Positions 6,164-14,901 are shown, counted from the stretch's first letter. The stretch: 27,317 bases of DNA from DTU015 sp012837895 (GCA_050952085.1 JBMNKH010000005.1:1-27317); one strand, 5' to 3'. A program made the numbers and translations. Notes: generated by a model not told the origin, from the letters alone.

Positions 6164-6243
6164 CCTTCAATGACCGGTCTGATTGAGTTCAGAGGGTTGT
6201 TGGCATAAAATGAGAGATGGCTTGGATAAGAGGTGTGATAACA

Positions 6244-6606
6244 ATGCATTGCCCCTTCTGCAATCCGAAAGAGACAGTGGTTTCCAACGAACTGGCTTTT
6301 GCCATATATGATAAGTACCCTGTTTCCCCTGGGCACATGCTGATTATTCCCAAACGGCATGTGGCCGATTTCTTCGATACAACGCCGGAAGAAAAGCGGG
6401 CGGTTCTCGAAATTCTTGATCGATCTAAGAAGATGCTTGACGAGGAAATGGCCCTAGACGGCTACAACGTAGGAATCAACTGCGGTAGCGCAGCAGGACA
6501 GACTGTTTTCCACGTTCACGTGCATCTAATACCGAGATACGCAGGTGACATAGATAATCCCCGAGGCGGCGTCAGGGGTGTAATACCTGGGAAGAGGGTG
6601 TACTAG
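6244..6606 (+). CDS. HIT family nucleotide-binding protein
   Basis: This complete 120-residue histidine-triad protein has HVHVHLIPR at 90-98, with triad histidines 90, 92 and 94. It has the N-terminal CPFC pair common in HIT proteins, and GHMLIIPKRH at 30-39. The family hydrolyses or transfers nucleotides, such as AMP-lysine-type or dinucleoside polyphosphate substrates. I chose ATG 6244 (MHCPFC) because GAGGTG lies 8 nt upstream; ATG 6217 in the same frame has a poor site. It is the only intact gene in the decayed 4.6-7.1 kb stretch. Confidence 0.88.
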   Translation: MHCPFCNPKETVVSNELAFAIYDKYPVSPGHMLIIPKRHVADFFDTTPEEKRAVLEILDRSKKMLDEEMALDGYNVGINCGSAAGQTVFHVHVHLIPRYAGDIDNPRGGVRGVIPGKRVY

Positions 6607-6789
6607 TAGAAACCTGCTATTGACGGATAGGAACTACGATTAGATGCGTGGAAACCTTTCTTGACGGTTTACGGGCCCGCACATATGACGGCTTGCGCCG
6701 GTGTGCGTGCAAGGCCTTGTCCTGGGTGAAGAGTCAGTCTAGGAGTCAGTCTAGGCGGTGACAGGTGACAAGTAGCGGGGGAGTGTACA

Positions 6790-7009
6790 ATGCTGACACC
6801 TCCAGAAACGATGGACTCCTTCAGAGCCATTATCGAGCGTGGTAAGAACACTTCTACCTACAAGATGGCCCTTGCTATTGCAATTGCCCGGATGGTTGAA
6901 GGCAACAAGAGGCATGTGAGCAGGAGGGAGCTTGCCGGCTTGTTCTTTGAAATATACCTGGACCGGCTTGAAGTTGACATGCCGCAGTTGTCAGATCCCA
7001 CCCGGCAGC
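6790..7009 (+). pseudogene. N-terminal fragment, HNH-endonuclease-like
   Basis: GGGGGAG precedes the ATG at 6790. About 65 residues follow with FRAIIERGKNTSTYKMALAI and ELAGLFFEIYLDRLEV. This resembles, from memory, the N-terminal region of a group of HNH-endonuclease-like proteins (the NTYKFAL pattern). Around 6990 the frame loses coherence and runs into a second fragment. No HNH motif is present, so this is a truncated gene. The family assignment is tentative. Confidence 0.4.
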
Positions 7010-7141
7010 ATGACCTCAGTCGGGGTTGTGTACAACACTAAACGGGAGTCAGCGGAGGATGATGAGCCTCCAGACTCATGTGCGGAGTATGACTGCGAAT
7101 CTACGGTCGCCGCTGTGGTTGACGCCCTCCGCAGCAGGTGA
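7010..7141 (+). pseudogene. N-terminal fragment, D-Ala-D-Ala-ligase-like ATP-grasp protein
   Basis: ATG 7010 opens a frame of 43 residues with VGVVYNTKRESAEDDEPPDS, CAEYDCESTVAAVVDALRSR and then a stop. The pattern (VYN-K, DEP-D, AEYD--ETV-AV--AL) is that of the N-terminal domain of D-alanine-D-alanine-ligase-related proteins, which normally run on for 270 or more residues. The rest is absent; only non-coding sequence and the terminator of the minus-strand operon follow. I read it as a remnant joined to the HNH-like fragment by deletion. Confidence 0.5.
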
Positions 7142-7201
7142 GTCTAGCCGTAGATGGTCCTGCCTCACCGGATATTCGCTGCTTTGCACGTGACTCATAT
7201 G

Positions 7202-7237
7202 AAAAAAGATGAAAGCCGGCCCCTGTACGGAGCCGGC
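7202..7237 (-). terminator. Rho-independent terminator of the ABC/two-component operon
   Basis: On the minus strand, just past the permease stop, a 9-bp GC-rich stem (GCCGGCTCC paired with GGGGCCGGC, loop GTACA) spans 7237-7215. TTTC-ATC-TTTTTT follows (7214-7202). Confidence 0.85.
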
Positions 7238-7243
7238 CTAGTC

Positions 7244-9883
7244 TCACACAAACTGCCTTTTTAGCACATCCACGATGTTTTCTTTCTTGACCCGCATAGT
7301 TGAGTAAAGCATGGTTGCGCCTACGATGACAAACACAGCTATGGCAGCTATCACATAGCTTTTCCATGGAAGGGCAAACCCAAACGCGAACACGTCTTGG
7401 CTTGAGCGGTACAGAAGCCATGCAATAAGCACGCTTATGGGCAGCCCCCAAAGCAGGGCCTTTAGTCCGTAGAATATGCTTTCGAAAGCTATCATCCGGT
7501 TGAAGCTCCTAGGCGTCATGCCTACCGAACGGAGCATGGCAAACTCCCGCCTGCGGAGCCTGATGTTGGTGGTGACTGTGTTCAGGATATTGGCGATGCA
7601 GATAAGGGTCACAAGGCTGATAAACCCGTAGATGAACACGCCCATCACAAGGAGTATGCCTTGTTCCCTCCGGGCGTGGCTGGCCATGTTGAATACATGG
7701 ATTGCTCCGCCGGAATCCATGCCGATGTCTGCGTCCTTGACAAGCTCGTGAACCGCTATCTCCGCAGAATCAGGGTCGCTTGCTGTGAGATAGAGGTATT
7801 GAGACACAGGATTGCCTTGAGAGTCCAGGTGTTTCCAGGTGTCAGGGAATCCCTTGAACACTTCCCGGCTGACAACTATGGAAACAGTGTTCATAGGAGA
7901 GATAATCACCCCGAGGGGCCTTCGGTCAGTGAGACAGCCCACGGTGAGTTCCATAACGGGCGCCGGTTGTTCTGAATCCCGCATATATGGATCCAGGCTA
8001 ATTTCCAGGGTTTCGCCAGGCTCTTCTGCCAAGATCTCGCCTGTGCCCCGTTTGCCCAGTTGGGTCCTGCCGAAATTTATCACGATCGCCGTTGGGTCTG
8101 GGGAATCTCTGAATTCCTGGGGGTCCAGCCCAAGATTCCTTGCGTAGTCCTCAAAACCTGCGTCATCCAAACAGTAGATAGATGCGTTGAGCACTGCCCG
8201 GCCGTCTCCTCCGGTGTTTTCCCCAACATAGTTCCTGGCCAACGAAGTAAGCCTGCCGGCTTCAACCACCACGTATCCTTCTACTGCCTGTATTGCGACT
8301 GCTTCGGATACGCCCTCGATGGCCCTGATTCTGTCATTCAGTTGGGTCGCCTGCTCCTCTGAGATATTGTTGTAAGTGAGCCACAGATCGGCGTTGAGCC
8401 CTATGGAAACAGTGCCTACCCCTTGGCGTAACTCCTGGCCGTAGTATGACGCTGTGAGGAACAACACCAAGCTTACGGTAAGCGACACTATCGTAGCCCT
8501 GTGCTTTTTGCCGCTGCGCTTGAGGCTCTTTAGGGCAAGATCCCCTTCGATTCCAAAAACCGCCCTGGTTAACCGGGAAGTTCTCACTGTCTTGGGCGTA
8601 AGCTTGATTTCTTGTGTCTGGCGTATGGCCTCTATTGGCGTGATCCTCGAAGCCTCCCGGGCAGGCTTCCATGTGGAGATGAATATTGTGATAGCCGCCA
8701 AGACGGCAGCAACGATGACCGAAGCGGGGGATACATAAAGCGCGAGCCCCTGGGGAGCTGCAAACTGCATCACGTCGTTCAGTATAGGGCGGATTGCCCT
8801 GAGGGTGACTCCTATGCCTACGATCCCTGACAGGATGCCCAGGGGAATGCCTATTACTCCCAAAGCAAGACCTTCAAAGTAAACACTGTTAAGCTTCTGC
8901 CTCTTGGTTGCGCCTACACTGGCAAGCATTCCTAACTGACTTATCCGCTCCGACACCGATATGGCAAAAGCATTGTATATCACAGATACCGAACTCACGA
9001 TGATAATTGCCATAAACACCCCGGCAAAGGTGTAAACCATGGCTTGGGTGCTGTCGCCGGCAAAGATGCCGCTGTAGCGTAAGAGGTTGGTGTTGAACCT
9101 GACCTGTCTTTCCCTAAGCCCTATCCTCGCCGCCAACTCTTTGCCTTCTTCAAACAACCCCCGGTTTGCCCTGCGGGCGAGGAACAGTGCCGATACCGTG
9201 TCCTTTGGCCCCAGCGCCTGGGTGTCCAGGAACGTAATCGCAGTGTAGCTTGCCGACCAGGAAGGTTCGAAGGTAGGCCTTTTGAAAATCCCGGTTACTG
9301 TGTAAGTCCGGGGCGTTTCGGGGATAAAGGTCTCGCCTTCTGATTGGTAGGATGCATGGCGGAAGCTGTCTGTAAATTCAAGCACAAACCCTTGGGGGCA
9401 TATGCGTTTTCCCGTTTCCAAGGTAATAGTGTCGCCGATCCGGTACCTGAGGCCCCCGTGAGTTTCCAAATGCTCAGGCAACGCTATTTCATTCTCGTTT
9501 TCTGGCAGACGTCCTTCGGTCAGTTCCACGGGGAAGTTTAGCTCTGCGCCGGGTCCCAACTCCAGGATGAAGAGATACGGTTTGTTGTAGTTGGCCACGC
9601 GCTCCAGCTGGGCAAATTTTGCCTGCCTGCATAGGGCGATTTGCCCGTCAAAGCCCGAGTGTTCCAGGGCGGCAACATCCTGGGCGGGTACATCAGTAAT
9701 CATAAAATGCCAATTGCCCAGTTCGGCTATGGCGGTGTTCCGCATCAGTTCCATGAAGGATGCGCACAGGGTGGACACTGCGGATATCATGGCTGTCGAT
9801 ATGATGATGGCTATCAAGGTGACGATAGTCCACCGCTTATTGGTTTTCATGCTGCGAAGGGTGAAACGTTGCATGATGTTCAC
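7244..9883 (-). CDS. ABC transporter permease, FtsX type (MacB-like)
   Basis: The 879-residue permease has two FtsX-like halves. The first has TM1 at about 18-42, an extracytoplasmic MacB-type domain, and then a three-helix block (about 280-430) with SERISQLGMLASVGATKRQ. The second has a helix at about 470-490, another large outside domain, and a final three-helix block (about 745-870) with LRRREFAMLRSVGMTPRSF. These are the conserved cytoplasmic coupling segments of the family. It overlaps the ATPase gene by 4 nt (ATGA). The family exports peptides, lipoproteins or antimicrobials, or senses them. Next to a two-component system a drug- or peptide-response role is likely, but the ligand is unknown. 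Confidence 0.9.
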   Translation of the reverse strand: MNIMQRFTLRSMKTNKRWTIVTLIAIIISTAMISAVSTLCASFMELMRNTAIAELGNWHFMITDVPAQDVAALEHSGFDGQIALCRQAKFAQLERVANYNKPYLFILELGPGAELNFPVELTEGRLPENENEIALPEHLETHGGLRYRIGDTITLETGKRICPQGFVLEFTDSFRHASYQSEGETFIPETPRTYTVTGIFKRPTFEPSWSASYTAITFLDTQALGPKDTVSALFLARRANRGLFEEGKELAARIGLRERQVRFNTNLLRYSGIFAGDSTQAMVYTFAGVFMAIIIVSSVSVIYNAFAISVSERISQLGMLASVGATKRQKLNSVYFEGLALGVIGIPLGILSGIVGIGVTLRAIRPILNDVMQFAAPQGLALYVSPASVIVAAVLAAITIFISTWKPAREASRITPIEAIRQTQEIKLTPKTVRTSRLTRAVFGIEGDLALKSLKRSGKKHRATIVSLTVSLVLFLTASYYGQELRQGVGTVSIGLNADLWLTYNNISEEQATQLNDRIRAIEGVSEAVAIQAVEGYVVVEAGRLTSLARNYVGENTGGDGRAVLNASIYCLDDAGFEDYARNLGLDPQEFRDSPDPTAIVINFGRTQLGKRGTGEILAEEPGETLEISLDPYMRDSEQPAPVMELTVGCLTDRRPLGVIISPMNTVSIVVSREVFKGFPDTWKHLDSQGNPVSQYLYLTASDPDSAEIAVHELVKDADIGMDSGGAIHVFNMASHARREQGILLVMGVFIYGFISLVTLICIANILNTVTTNIRLRRREFAMLRSVGMTPRSFNRMIAFESIFYGLKALLWGLPISVLIAWLLYRSSQDVFAFGFALPWKSYVIAAIAVFVIVGATMLYSTMRVKKENIVDVLKRQFV

Positions 9884-10563
9884 CGGCGGATCACCTCGTC
9901 CCTAACAATCCGTCCGTCTTGCATGTACATGATCCTGCCTGCCTGAAGGGCGATGCTTTCATCGTGGGTGATGAGGATAAGGGTTTGGTTGAGCTCCTGA
10001 TTTGCCTGGCGCAAGAGCCTTACGATATCTGCGCTGTTTGCGCTGTCCAGGTTGCCGGTGGGTTCATCGGCGAGCATGAGCGCCGGATTGCTTATGAGCG
10101 CCCTTCCAATTGACACCCGCTGCTGTTCGCCTCCTGAAAGCTGGTTGGGCAGGTGATTCCTCCTACCTGTGAGGTTGAGTTTGGCTAGCAGCCGGTCCAG
10201 TTGGGCCTTATCCACCTCCCTGCCGTCAAGGAGGAGGGGCAGGGCGGTGTTTTCTTCAACGTTTAGCACAGGGATGAGGTTGTAGAACTGGTAGATGAGC
10301 CCTATCTGCCTTCTGCGGAATATGGCCAGGTTGGTTTCATCCAGGGCATAGATGTCGGTGTTCTCAATGTACACCTTGCCTGATGTAGGCCTGTCGACCC
10401 CGCCTATGATGTGGAGCAGGGTGGACTTGCCGGAGCCTGAAGGGCCCAGCACGGCCACAAATTCTCCTTGGTCCACAGTGAAACTTACGCTGTCCAGGGC
10501 CCTTACCTGGGTCGGCCCGCTTCCGTATACTTTGCTCAGGTTTTCAACCCGAAGGATCTCCAA
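9880..10563 (-). CDS. ABC transporter ATP-binding protein (LolD/MacB-type)
   Basis: This ATPase of about 227 residues has Walker A GPSGSGKS (about 40-47), Q-loop YQFYN, signature LSGGEQQRV, Walker B LMLADEP with TGNLDS, and H-loop ITHD. All are typical of the ATPase partner of FtsX-like permeases. The start is probably TTG 10563 because AAAGGGG lies 9 nt upstream; TTG 10572 in the same frame directly abuts that site. It is coupled to the permease by ATGA overlap and separated from the histidine kinase gene by about 240 bp. Confidence 0.92.
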   Translation of the reverse strand: MEILRVENLSKVYGSGPTQVRALDSVSFTVDQGEFVAVLGPSGSGKSTLLHIIGGVDRPTSGKVYIENTDIYALDETNLAIFRRRQIGLIYQFYNLIPVLNVEENTALPLLLDGREVDKAQLDRLLAKLNLTGRRNHLPNQLSGGEQQRVSIGRALISNPALMLADEPTGNLDSANSADIVRLLRQANQELNQTLILITHDESIALQAGRIMYMQDGRIVRDEVIRR

Positions 10564-10813
10564 GATAGACAACCCCTTTCTCCCGGTGCTCAGTCTCCCG
10601 TGTACTCCCGCATGTTGAACGGTCTTCCATGAAACCGCATATGCTTGTATACCTGTGCATGCTTTCGACTAGTATCCCGCATGTGCCCGTGCGCCGGGAC
10701 TCGCTCAGGATGCTTGTGTATGCGCCTCCTCTTGCTCTCAAACGCTTCTGGATGGTCCCCCATGCTAGGTGTACTACGGGGACTTCCGCTCTTAGTCTAC
10801 CGGCTGAAAGTGA
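10564..10813. other. Gap between kinase and ABC genes
   Basis: About 240 bp inside an otherwise tight minus-strand operon with no supported gene. It holds several ATG/CAT-rich short repeats (GCATATGC, TGCATGC) but no clear terminator or promoter that I can identify. The ABC genes may therefore be read through from the kinase or have their own promoter here. Confidence 0.3.
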
Positions 10814-12121
10814 CTATCCGGTGACAATGTCGTGGAAATCCGGCCCGGTGTCTGACCCTGTTGAGGCAACTTCGAAGCGATTGTGTTGCCGGCTCTTCGG
10901 AACTGTGTCGCGGACCCCCGATTGCGCTGGGGAAACCGGGAGGTGAATGATGAACAGCGCCCCGCCTAGCGGGGGAACCTGCTTAGGCTTGCCTTGGGCA
11001 TCTCCTATGCCATTTTGCTTTGTACTTTCTGCTGGCTCCTCTCCCGGATTCACTGTCAAATTCTCCCGGGGATCCTTCCTGGAGTTTTCCCGGAAATCCT
11101 CGACAGCACCGGATGCTCCGGGTGTGCCGGATGTACCGTTTGTGCCGCCTTGGCTCAGGACGCCGTATCCCCGGCTAACCGCCTTTAGTGTGCCGCCTTG
11201 AGCTTCTATCACCCCTTTAGCCATGGCCAAGCCTATCCCGACGCTGTCTTTCGAGGCGTGTCTGCCCTTGTAAAAGCGCTGGAAGATGAACGGGAGGTCT
11301 TCCTTAGGGATTCCCGGGCCGCTGTCAGACACCTGGATTTCGGCAAAAAGCGGGTTTTGGGATGCGGTGACTTGGATCTGCCCGCCCGGAGGAGTATGTT
11401 CCACGCAGTTTTTCACGATATTGGTGAGCGCTTCGGCGGTCCAGTTCAGGTCACAAAACGCGGTGCCTGCAGCCTGTACCGTGAGCGCCTGATTCTTGAG
11501 TTCCATGGGAACGGCGAGGGGGCTGCATGCTTTATCGAGAAGCTCTCTTAGCGGAACTTGACGCAAATTGAACTTCACCGCCCCTGCATCCAGCCTGGAC
11601 AGCTTAAGCAGTGTGTCAGTGAGCCAGGTAAGCCGGCTAATCTGGGCGCGGAGCCCGGTGCTGAATTCCCTCCGAGCGTTTGAGTCAAGGCGGTCATCGG
11701 AAAGCAAGTCGGCCATCACAGACATGGATGTGAGCGGCGTCTTGAACTGATGGGATATGTCCGAAAGGGCTTCTGCCAAGCGCAGCCGGTCCTGGCGGAG
11801 GAGCCTGTTTTGTTCCCTGAGGGATACGGTGATCTTGTAAAGTTCGCTTCTTAAGATGGAGAGCTCCCCTTCATCGTAGGAGGGAAGGTCCAGGAAATAC
11901 TCGCCGCTGTTGATGCGCCTTAGGTAGTCGTTGAGCATCGCGATATGGCGGTACCTGCTCCGGGTGAACACGAGAAACACTGTGGTCAAGACAACGCATG
12001 TAATGGCCACAAGCGCAGCGGCCGCCTTGGAGATGAACAAGGCCGCTGTGGTGGCCCCGGCTGTGATTGAGCACATCGCCCAAAACATCTGCTTCAGTTC
12101 TTTGTTGCGCATAGTTAACAT
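10814..12121 (-). CDS. Sensor histidine kinase with a low-complexity insertion
   Basis: The kinase has 435 residues with two close membrane helices (about 13-30 and 36-53), almost no outside loop, and a linker. The H-box is DISHQFKTPLTSM with His124. The ATPase domain has N-box NIVKNCVEHTPPGG (about 234-247), G1 DSGPGIP (266-272), F-box FQRFYKG and G2 GIGLAMAKG. Oddly, the chain between G2 and the last strand (GGALFIIHLP, 386-395) carries about 70 extra residues (about 317-386) of Gly/Thr/Ser/Pro- and then Glu/Asn/Lys-rich sequence, and a 40-residue disordered tail follows. The short sensor resembles intramembrane-sensing kinases working with ABC exporters. ATG 12121 is used; ATG 12112 is possible. 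Confidence 0.9.
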   Translation of the reverse strand: MLTMRNKELKQMFWAMCSITAGATTAALFISKAAAALVAITCVVLTTVFLVFTRSRYRHIAMLNDYLRRINSGEYFLDLPSYDEGELSILRSELYKITVSLREQNRLLRQDRLRLAEALSDISHQFKTPLTSMSVMADLLSDDRLDSNARREFSTGLRAQISRLTWLTDTLLKLSRLDAGAVKFNLRQVPLRELLDKACSPLAVPMELKNQALTVQAAGTAFCDLNWTAEALTNIVKNCVEHTPPGGQIQVTASQNPLFAEIQVSDSGPGIPKEDLPFIFQRFYKGRHASKDSVGIGLAMAKGVIEAQGGTLKAVSRGYGVLSQGGTNGTSGTPGASGAVEDFRENSRKDPRENLTVNPGEEPAESTKQNGIGDAQGKPKQVPPLGGALFIIHLPVSPAQSGVRDTVPKSRQHNRFEVASTGSDTGPDFHDIVTG

Positions 12122-12122
12122 G

Positions 12123-12809
12123 TTAATCCATCCTGTAGCCCAGCCCGCGCACTGTCTTAATCAAAGCAGGGTTTTGCGGGTCGTCTTCGATTTTTTCCCT
12201 CAGGCGCTTGATGTACACTGTGAGGGTGTTATCGTTTACGAACTCACCGCTTATGTCCCAGATTTCCTCAAGGAGCCTGTTCCTGGTAAGGAGATGTCCC
12301 TTGTTTTGAGCGAGAACGAGCAAGAGCCTATATTCCAGGGCGGTGAGGGTAATTTCCTCGCCGTTTTTGAGCACCCGGGCTTGTTTTGTGTAGATGGTGA
12401 GGTTGCGGATGGTGATCCTGTCGTCATCCCGGCTGGCGCTGCCTGCGCGCCGGAGCACAGAACGCACTCTGGACAGCACTTCCCTCAATCTAAAGGGCTT
12501 TCTGACGTAATCGTCAGCCCCCATGTCAAGCCCGGCCACAACGTTTGCCTCGTCATCCAACACGGTGAGGAAGATCACAGGAATATCAGATGAGGCTCTC
12601 AGGGTGCGGCAAAGGTGGTAGCCGTTGCCGTCGGGCAGAGTGATATCGAGAATCGCCAGGTCAAACTCGTTGTCCTGGATTTCCTTCAATGCCGACGCCT
12701 TGTCATGGCATACTGTGACCCTGTATCCTTCCTGCTCCAAGGCATAAGCCAGCCCAAGTGCTATGCTTTTGTCGTCTTCAACCAAAAGGATACGCTGTCC
12801 GGTTCTCAT
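12123..12809 (-). CDS. OmpR/PhoB-family response regulator
   Basis: The 228-residue regulator has a receiver domain with EDD (11-13), phosphoacceptor Asp55 (LAILDITLPDG), Thr82 and Lys104 (VRKPF). A C-terminal winged helix follows (EYRLLLVLAQNKGHLLTRNR, then NTLTVYIKRLREKIE and VRGLGYRMD). I chose ATG 12809 because AAAGGAGGT lies 6-7 nt upstream; an upstream in-frame ATG at 12863 has no such site. It is the first gene of the operon with the kinase, whose ATG begins 1 nt after its stop, and presumably controls the ABC genes. Confidence 0.94.
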   Translation of the reverse strand: MRTGQRILLVEDDKSIALGLAYALEQEGYRVTVCHDKASALKEIQDNEFDLAILDITLPDGNGYHLCRTLRASSDIPVIFLTVLDDEANVVAGLDMGADDYVRKPFRLREVLSRVRSVLRRAGSASRDDDRITIRNLTIYTKQARVLKNGEEITLTALEYRLLLVLAQNKGHLLTRNRLLEEIWDISGEFVNDNTLTVYIKRLREKIEDDPQNPALIKTVRGLGYRMD

Positions 12810-12940
12810 CCTAGACCTCCTTTCTCCGTATTCTCTATACGTGATAACAGGGGGGAGGTTCAAGATAGGCGGCTGGGATTTGTGGCTTTGAGCTTGAGTT
12901 TCCCTTTATGTTCCAAGAAGATTCGCGGAAATATGAAAGA

Positions 12941-12972
12941 GAAAGGTTACTAAATAGGAATCGGTATCGATG
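12941..12972 (+). promoter_or_regulatory. Conserved Dfx leader element, copy 2
   Basis: Aligns without gaps over 32 nt with 314-345 and 24995-25026. The dyad here is ATCG-GTAT-CGAT, so the change A to G in the left arm matches the C in the right arm, as expected for a functional inverted repeat. It lies between the divergent response-regulator and desulforedoxin genes and could affect both. Confidence 0.55.
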
Positions 12973-13018
12973 TTTCCCGCTAATGACCCCAACATACGAG
13001 AGAACGGAGGTAATCCAA

Positions 13019-13159
13019 GTGACAAAAGTCGACGAACTCTACAGGTGCAGCCTGTGCGGTAACGTTGTCAGGGTAGTCAAGGCGGGCTTCGGCAAACTGG
13101 TGTGTTGCGGAGAGCCCATGGACCTCATCACCGAAGACGAATTGGAGAGAGAGGAATAA
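13019..13159 (+). CDS. Desulforedoxin-like small iron protein
   Basis: The 46-residue protein is a complete desulforedoxin domain: YRCSLCGNVVRVVKAGFGKL, then VCCGEPMDLI. The CxxC and CC cysteines form a rubredoxin-like Fe(SCys)4 site. It ends shortly after, in an acidic tail (EDELEREE), without any superoxide reductase domain. The start is GTG 13019, with GGAGG 8 nt upstream in the sequence GGAGGTAATCC also seen before the gene at 391. Free-standing desulforedoxins are small electron carriers in strict anaerobes. The gene is closely related to the N-terminal domains of the two other loci in this window. Confidence 0.85.
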   Translation: MTKVDELYRCSLCGNVVRVVKAGFGKLVCCGEPMDLITEDELEREE

Positions 13160-13307
13160 GGTGTAACCTAACCGTCCGTCGAGTTAGCGGTGTCAAGTGT
13201 TCTATGAGCGAACAACCTAGGAGCGGACGTCCTAGGAGCCAAGTGTGCTATGTGCAGTAACTGAAGGCTACATAGCGTGGAACAAGGTCTAGGAAGCGAA
13301 TGTCCGA

Positions 13308-13345
13308 GAGGCCTTCGTCCAATGGGACGCAGGCCTCTTTACATA
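13308..13345 (+). terminator. Probable terminator after the desulforedoxin gene
   Basis: GAGGCCT and AGGCCTC (7 bp) enclose a second GTCC/GGAC pair with an AATG loop, followed by TTTACATATT. The T-run is short, so strength is uncertain. Confidence 0.55.
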
Positions 13346-13412
13346 TTGGACTGTTGGATTTAGTCTCAAAGCCTGCTGTGTTCATTTATTGCAGTAAAGT
13401 ACACCGGAGAGC

Positions 13413-13484
13413 AAGATGCCGCCGGCTATCAAGATTTATCCGGAGACCAAGATCTATCCAGGGCGTAAGATGCTTTTGGGGATC
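13413..13484. repeat. Four 18-bp tandem units beginning AAGAT
   Basis: Units start at 13413, 13431, 13449 and 13467. Units 2 and 3 are most alike (AAGAT-TATCC-GG). Weaker AAG-starting units continue in near-register at 13485, 13502 and 13520, the last running into the LysR 3' end. Confidence 0.5.
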
Positions 13485-13527
13485 AAGCGCATTTGAGCAC
13501 GAAGGTCCTCGCAAAGGTCAAGATGCA

Positions 13528-14445
13528 TTAGAACTCTAGATGCTTCCGCACCGGACGCAGCCAGGGTTTCTGTTGCAGGAACTTCACAAGCGCATGTTTG
13601 AGCACAGGCTTCCAGGTCTTAGCGTTCGACAACGGTTGTTTGTTCACCACTATGTAGCATCGGCGAGGCGGCGGCCCATCTTCAATATCGTAGAACCTTA
13701 TGGAGGCGTTATCACCATGGGTCCTGGCCACGGATTCAGGGACGAGGGCCCAGTAGTCTCCTGTGAGGATGAACTGGAACACCAGTGAAAGGGTGTCCAC
13801 GTTCAGAAGACGGGATGATGTCCTTCCGAACCAATGTTCGCGCCACATCAGGTATTCATGGCCCCAAGGGATGTATATCTCCTTCTGGGGCGCAAGATCG
13901 TGCGGATGCAGAGGTTCGTGATGGGAGCAATAAGCTGCGTTACGGACAATACACATTCGCTCCTCAAACAGAGGGATTGCAGATGTGTCCTCAGTTCTCA
14001 TTTTCTGAACGGCAAACCCGACGTCGATGTCTCTCTTCGCCACGAGGTTATATATGTCAAGTGATTGATAGGTCCGTATCACCACGTTGAACGGAGGATC
14101 TTGCTCAGCCAAAGCCCGAAAGAAATCAGGTAAGACGTAAGAGTTCAGGCTGTCGACGCTGGCGATTCTGAGGTCAAACCGGTCAAGCTCAGTCTGACAC
14201 CTTTGCGCTTCCTCCCAGAGGCGGTGCCACCTCTCTGCCAAATGGAGAAAACGATGTCCCGCCGGTGTGAGTTCTGCGGTGCGAACTCCCCTGGTGCGGA
14301 CGAACAGTTTTGTACCCAACTTTGACTCGAGTGACTTCAGGCGATAACTCAGGGCGGGTTGTGAGACGTGTAACCGCTTTGCCGCTTCATTTATGCTCCC
14401 TGTGGTTACGATCGCCACAAAGGCTTCGATTTCTGCATGATTCAT
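13528..14445 (-). CDS. LysR-family transcriptional regulator
   Basis: The 305-residue protein has the LysR winged helix at 1-60 (GSINEAAKRLHVSQPALSYR, then LESKLGTKLFVRTRG and LTPAG). A periplasmic-binding-protein-like effector domain covers about 90-295. ATG 14445 has GGAGG 5 nt upstream. It is transcribed away from the DppC-led locus starting at 14902, so it most likely controls that locus in response to the imported or degraded compound. The intergenic region holds a perfect 14-bp palindrome near its start codon. Confidence 0.93.
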   Translation of the reverse strand: MNHAEIEAFVAIVTTGSINEAAKRLHVSQPALSYRLKSLESKLGTKLFVRTRGVRTAELTPAGHRFLHLAERWHRLWEEAQRCQTELDRFDLRIASVDSLNSYVLPDFFRALAEQDPPFNVVIRTYQSLDIYNLVAKRDIDVGFAVQKMRTEDTSAIPLFEERMCIVRNAAYCSHHEPLHPHDLAPQKEIYIPWGHEYLMWREHWFGRTSSRLLNVDTLSLVFQFILTGDYWALVPESVARTHGDNASIRFYDIEDGPPPRRCYIVVNKQPLSNAKTWKPVLKHALVKFLQQKPWLRPVRKHLEF

Positions 14446-14901
14446 GTTTACCTCCGGTATCCAATGGGTTATAATAAATATTTATTCGTTGTTATTGTAC
14501 GATCAAACAATTGATTGGGCAAGGCCCCCTGAATCCGCTATCATTTATGGAGAGACCAGCCTGTTCCGTATGCAGAGCCCGTCTCTGGAGTCGTCGGTAA
14601 TGCTCTGACCTGGCGTTTATGAAGGAGGGGGATGGAGGACATATGACGTACAAAGAGAGCATATTAGGCCAGGTGATGGTTGGGGACGACAAGGGCCGGT
14701 TTTCTGCATTCTTTCTATGACATCCTTGCTATAAGGGCTATAAGAAGTAGTTATGTCCTGATATGGGATGGGTTCGATTGAGTCCGGAGGCAGACGACAG
14801 CCAGAGCAATCGGAATTATCCTCGTGATTGAGAGCACCTTAACGGCCACTTCTTGCAAGTGGCTCGTTCAACAGGTCTAGCTTGACTAAGGAGTGTCGGT
14901 T
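14446..14901. other. Regulatory region between lysR and the dppC-led locus
   Basis: This is a 456-bp divergent intergenic region without a supported gene. It contains a palindrome at 14473-14486 and a hairpin at 14845-14863 (GCCACTT, loop CTTGC, AAGTGGC) shortly before the dppC start. I could not pick promoter boxes with confidence. Confidence 0.5.
14473..14486. promoter_or_regulatory. Candidate LysR operator palindrome
   Basis: AATAAATATTTATT is a perfect 14-bp palindrome about 28 bp upstream of the lysR start. It has the T-N11-A spacing usual for LysR sites. AT-rich palindromes arise by chance fairly often, so this is tentative. Confidence 0.35.

Larger units (their letters stand above)
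13160..13527. other. Intergenic region with terminator and short repeats
   Basis: No gene is supported in these 368 bp. The first part has direct repeats of CCTAGGAGC and of CAAGTGT-CTATG-GC. A hairpin lies at 13308-13337, and an 18-bp-period repeat at 13413-13484, just beyond the 3' end of the LysR gene. Confidence 0.5.

Noticed and set aside
11931..12593. 220-residue plus-strand ORF
   Set aside because: Antisense to the kinase and response-regulator genes; no independent support.
14707..14901. Riboswitch or T-box leader before dppC
   Set aside because: Only a small 7-bp hairpin is visible; no conserved riboswitch core or T-box sequence was recognised.
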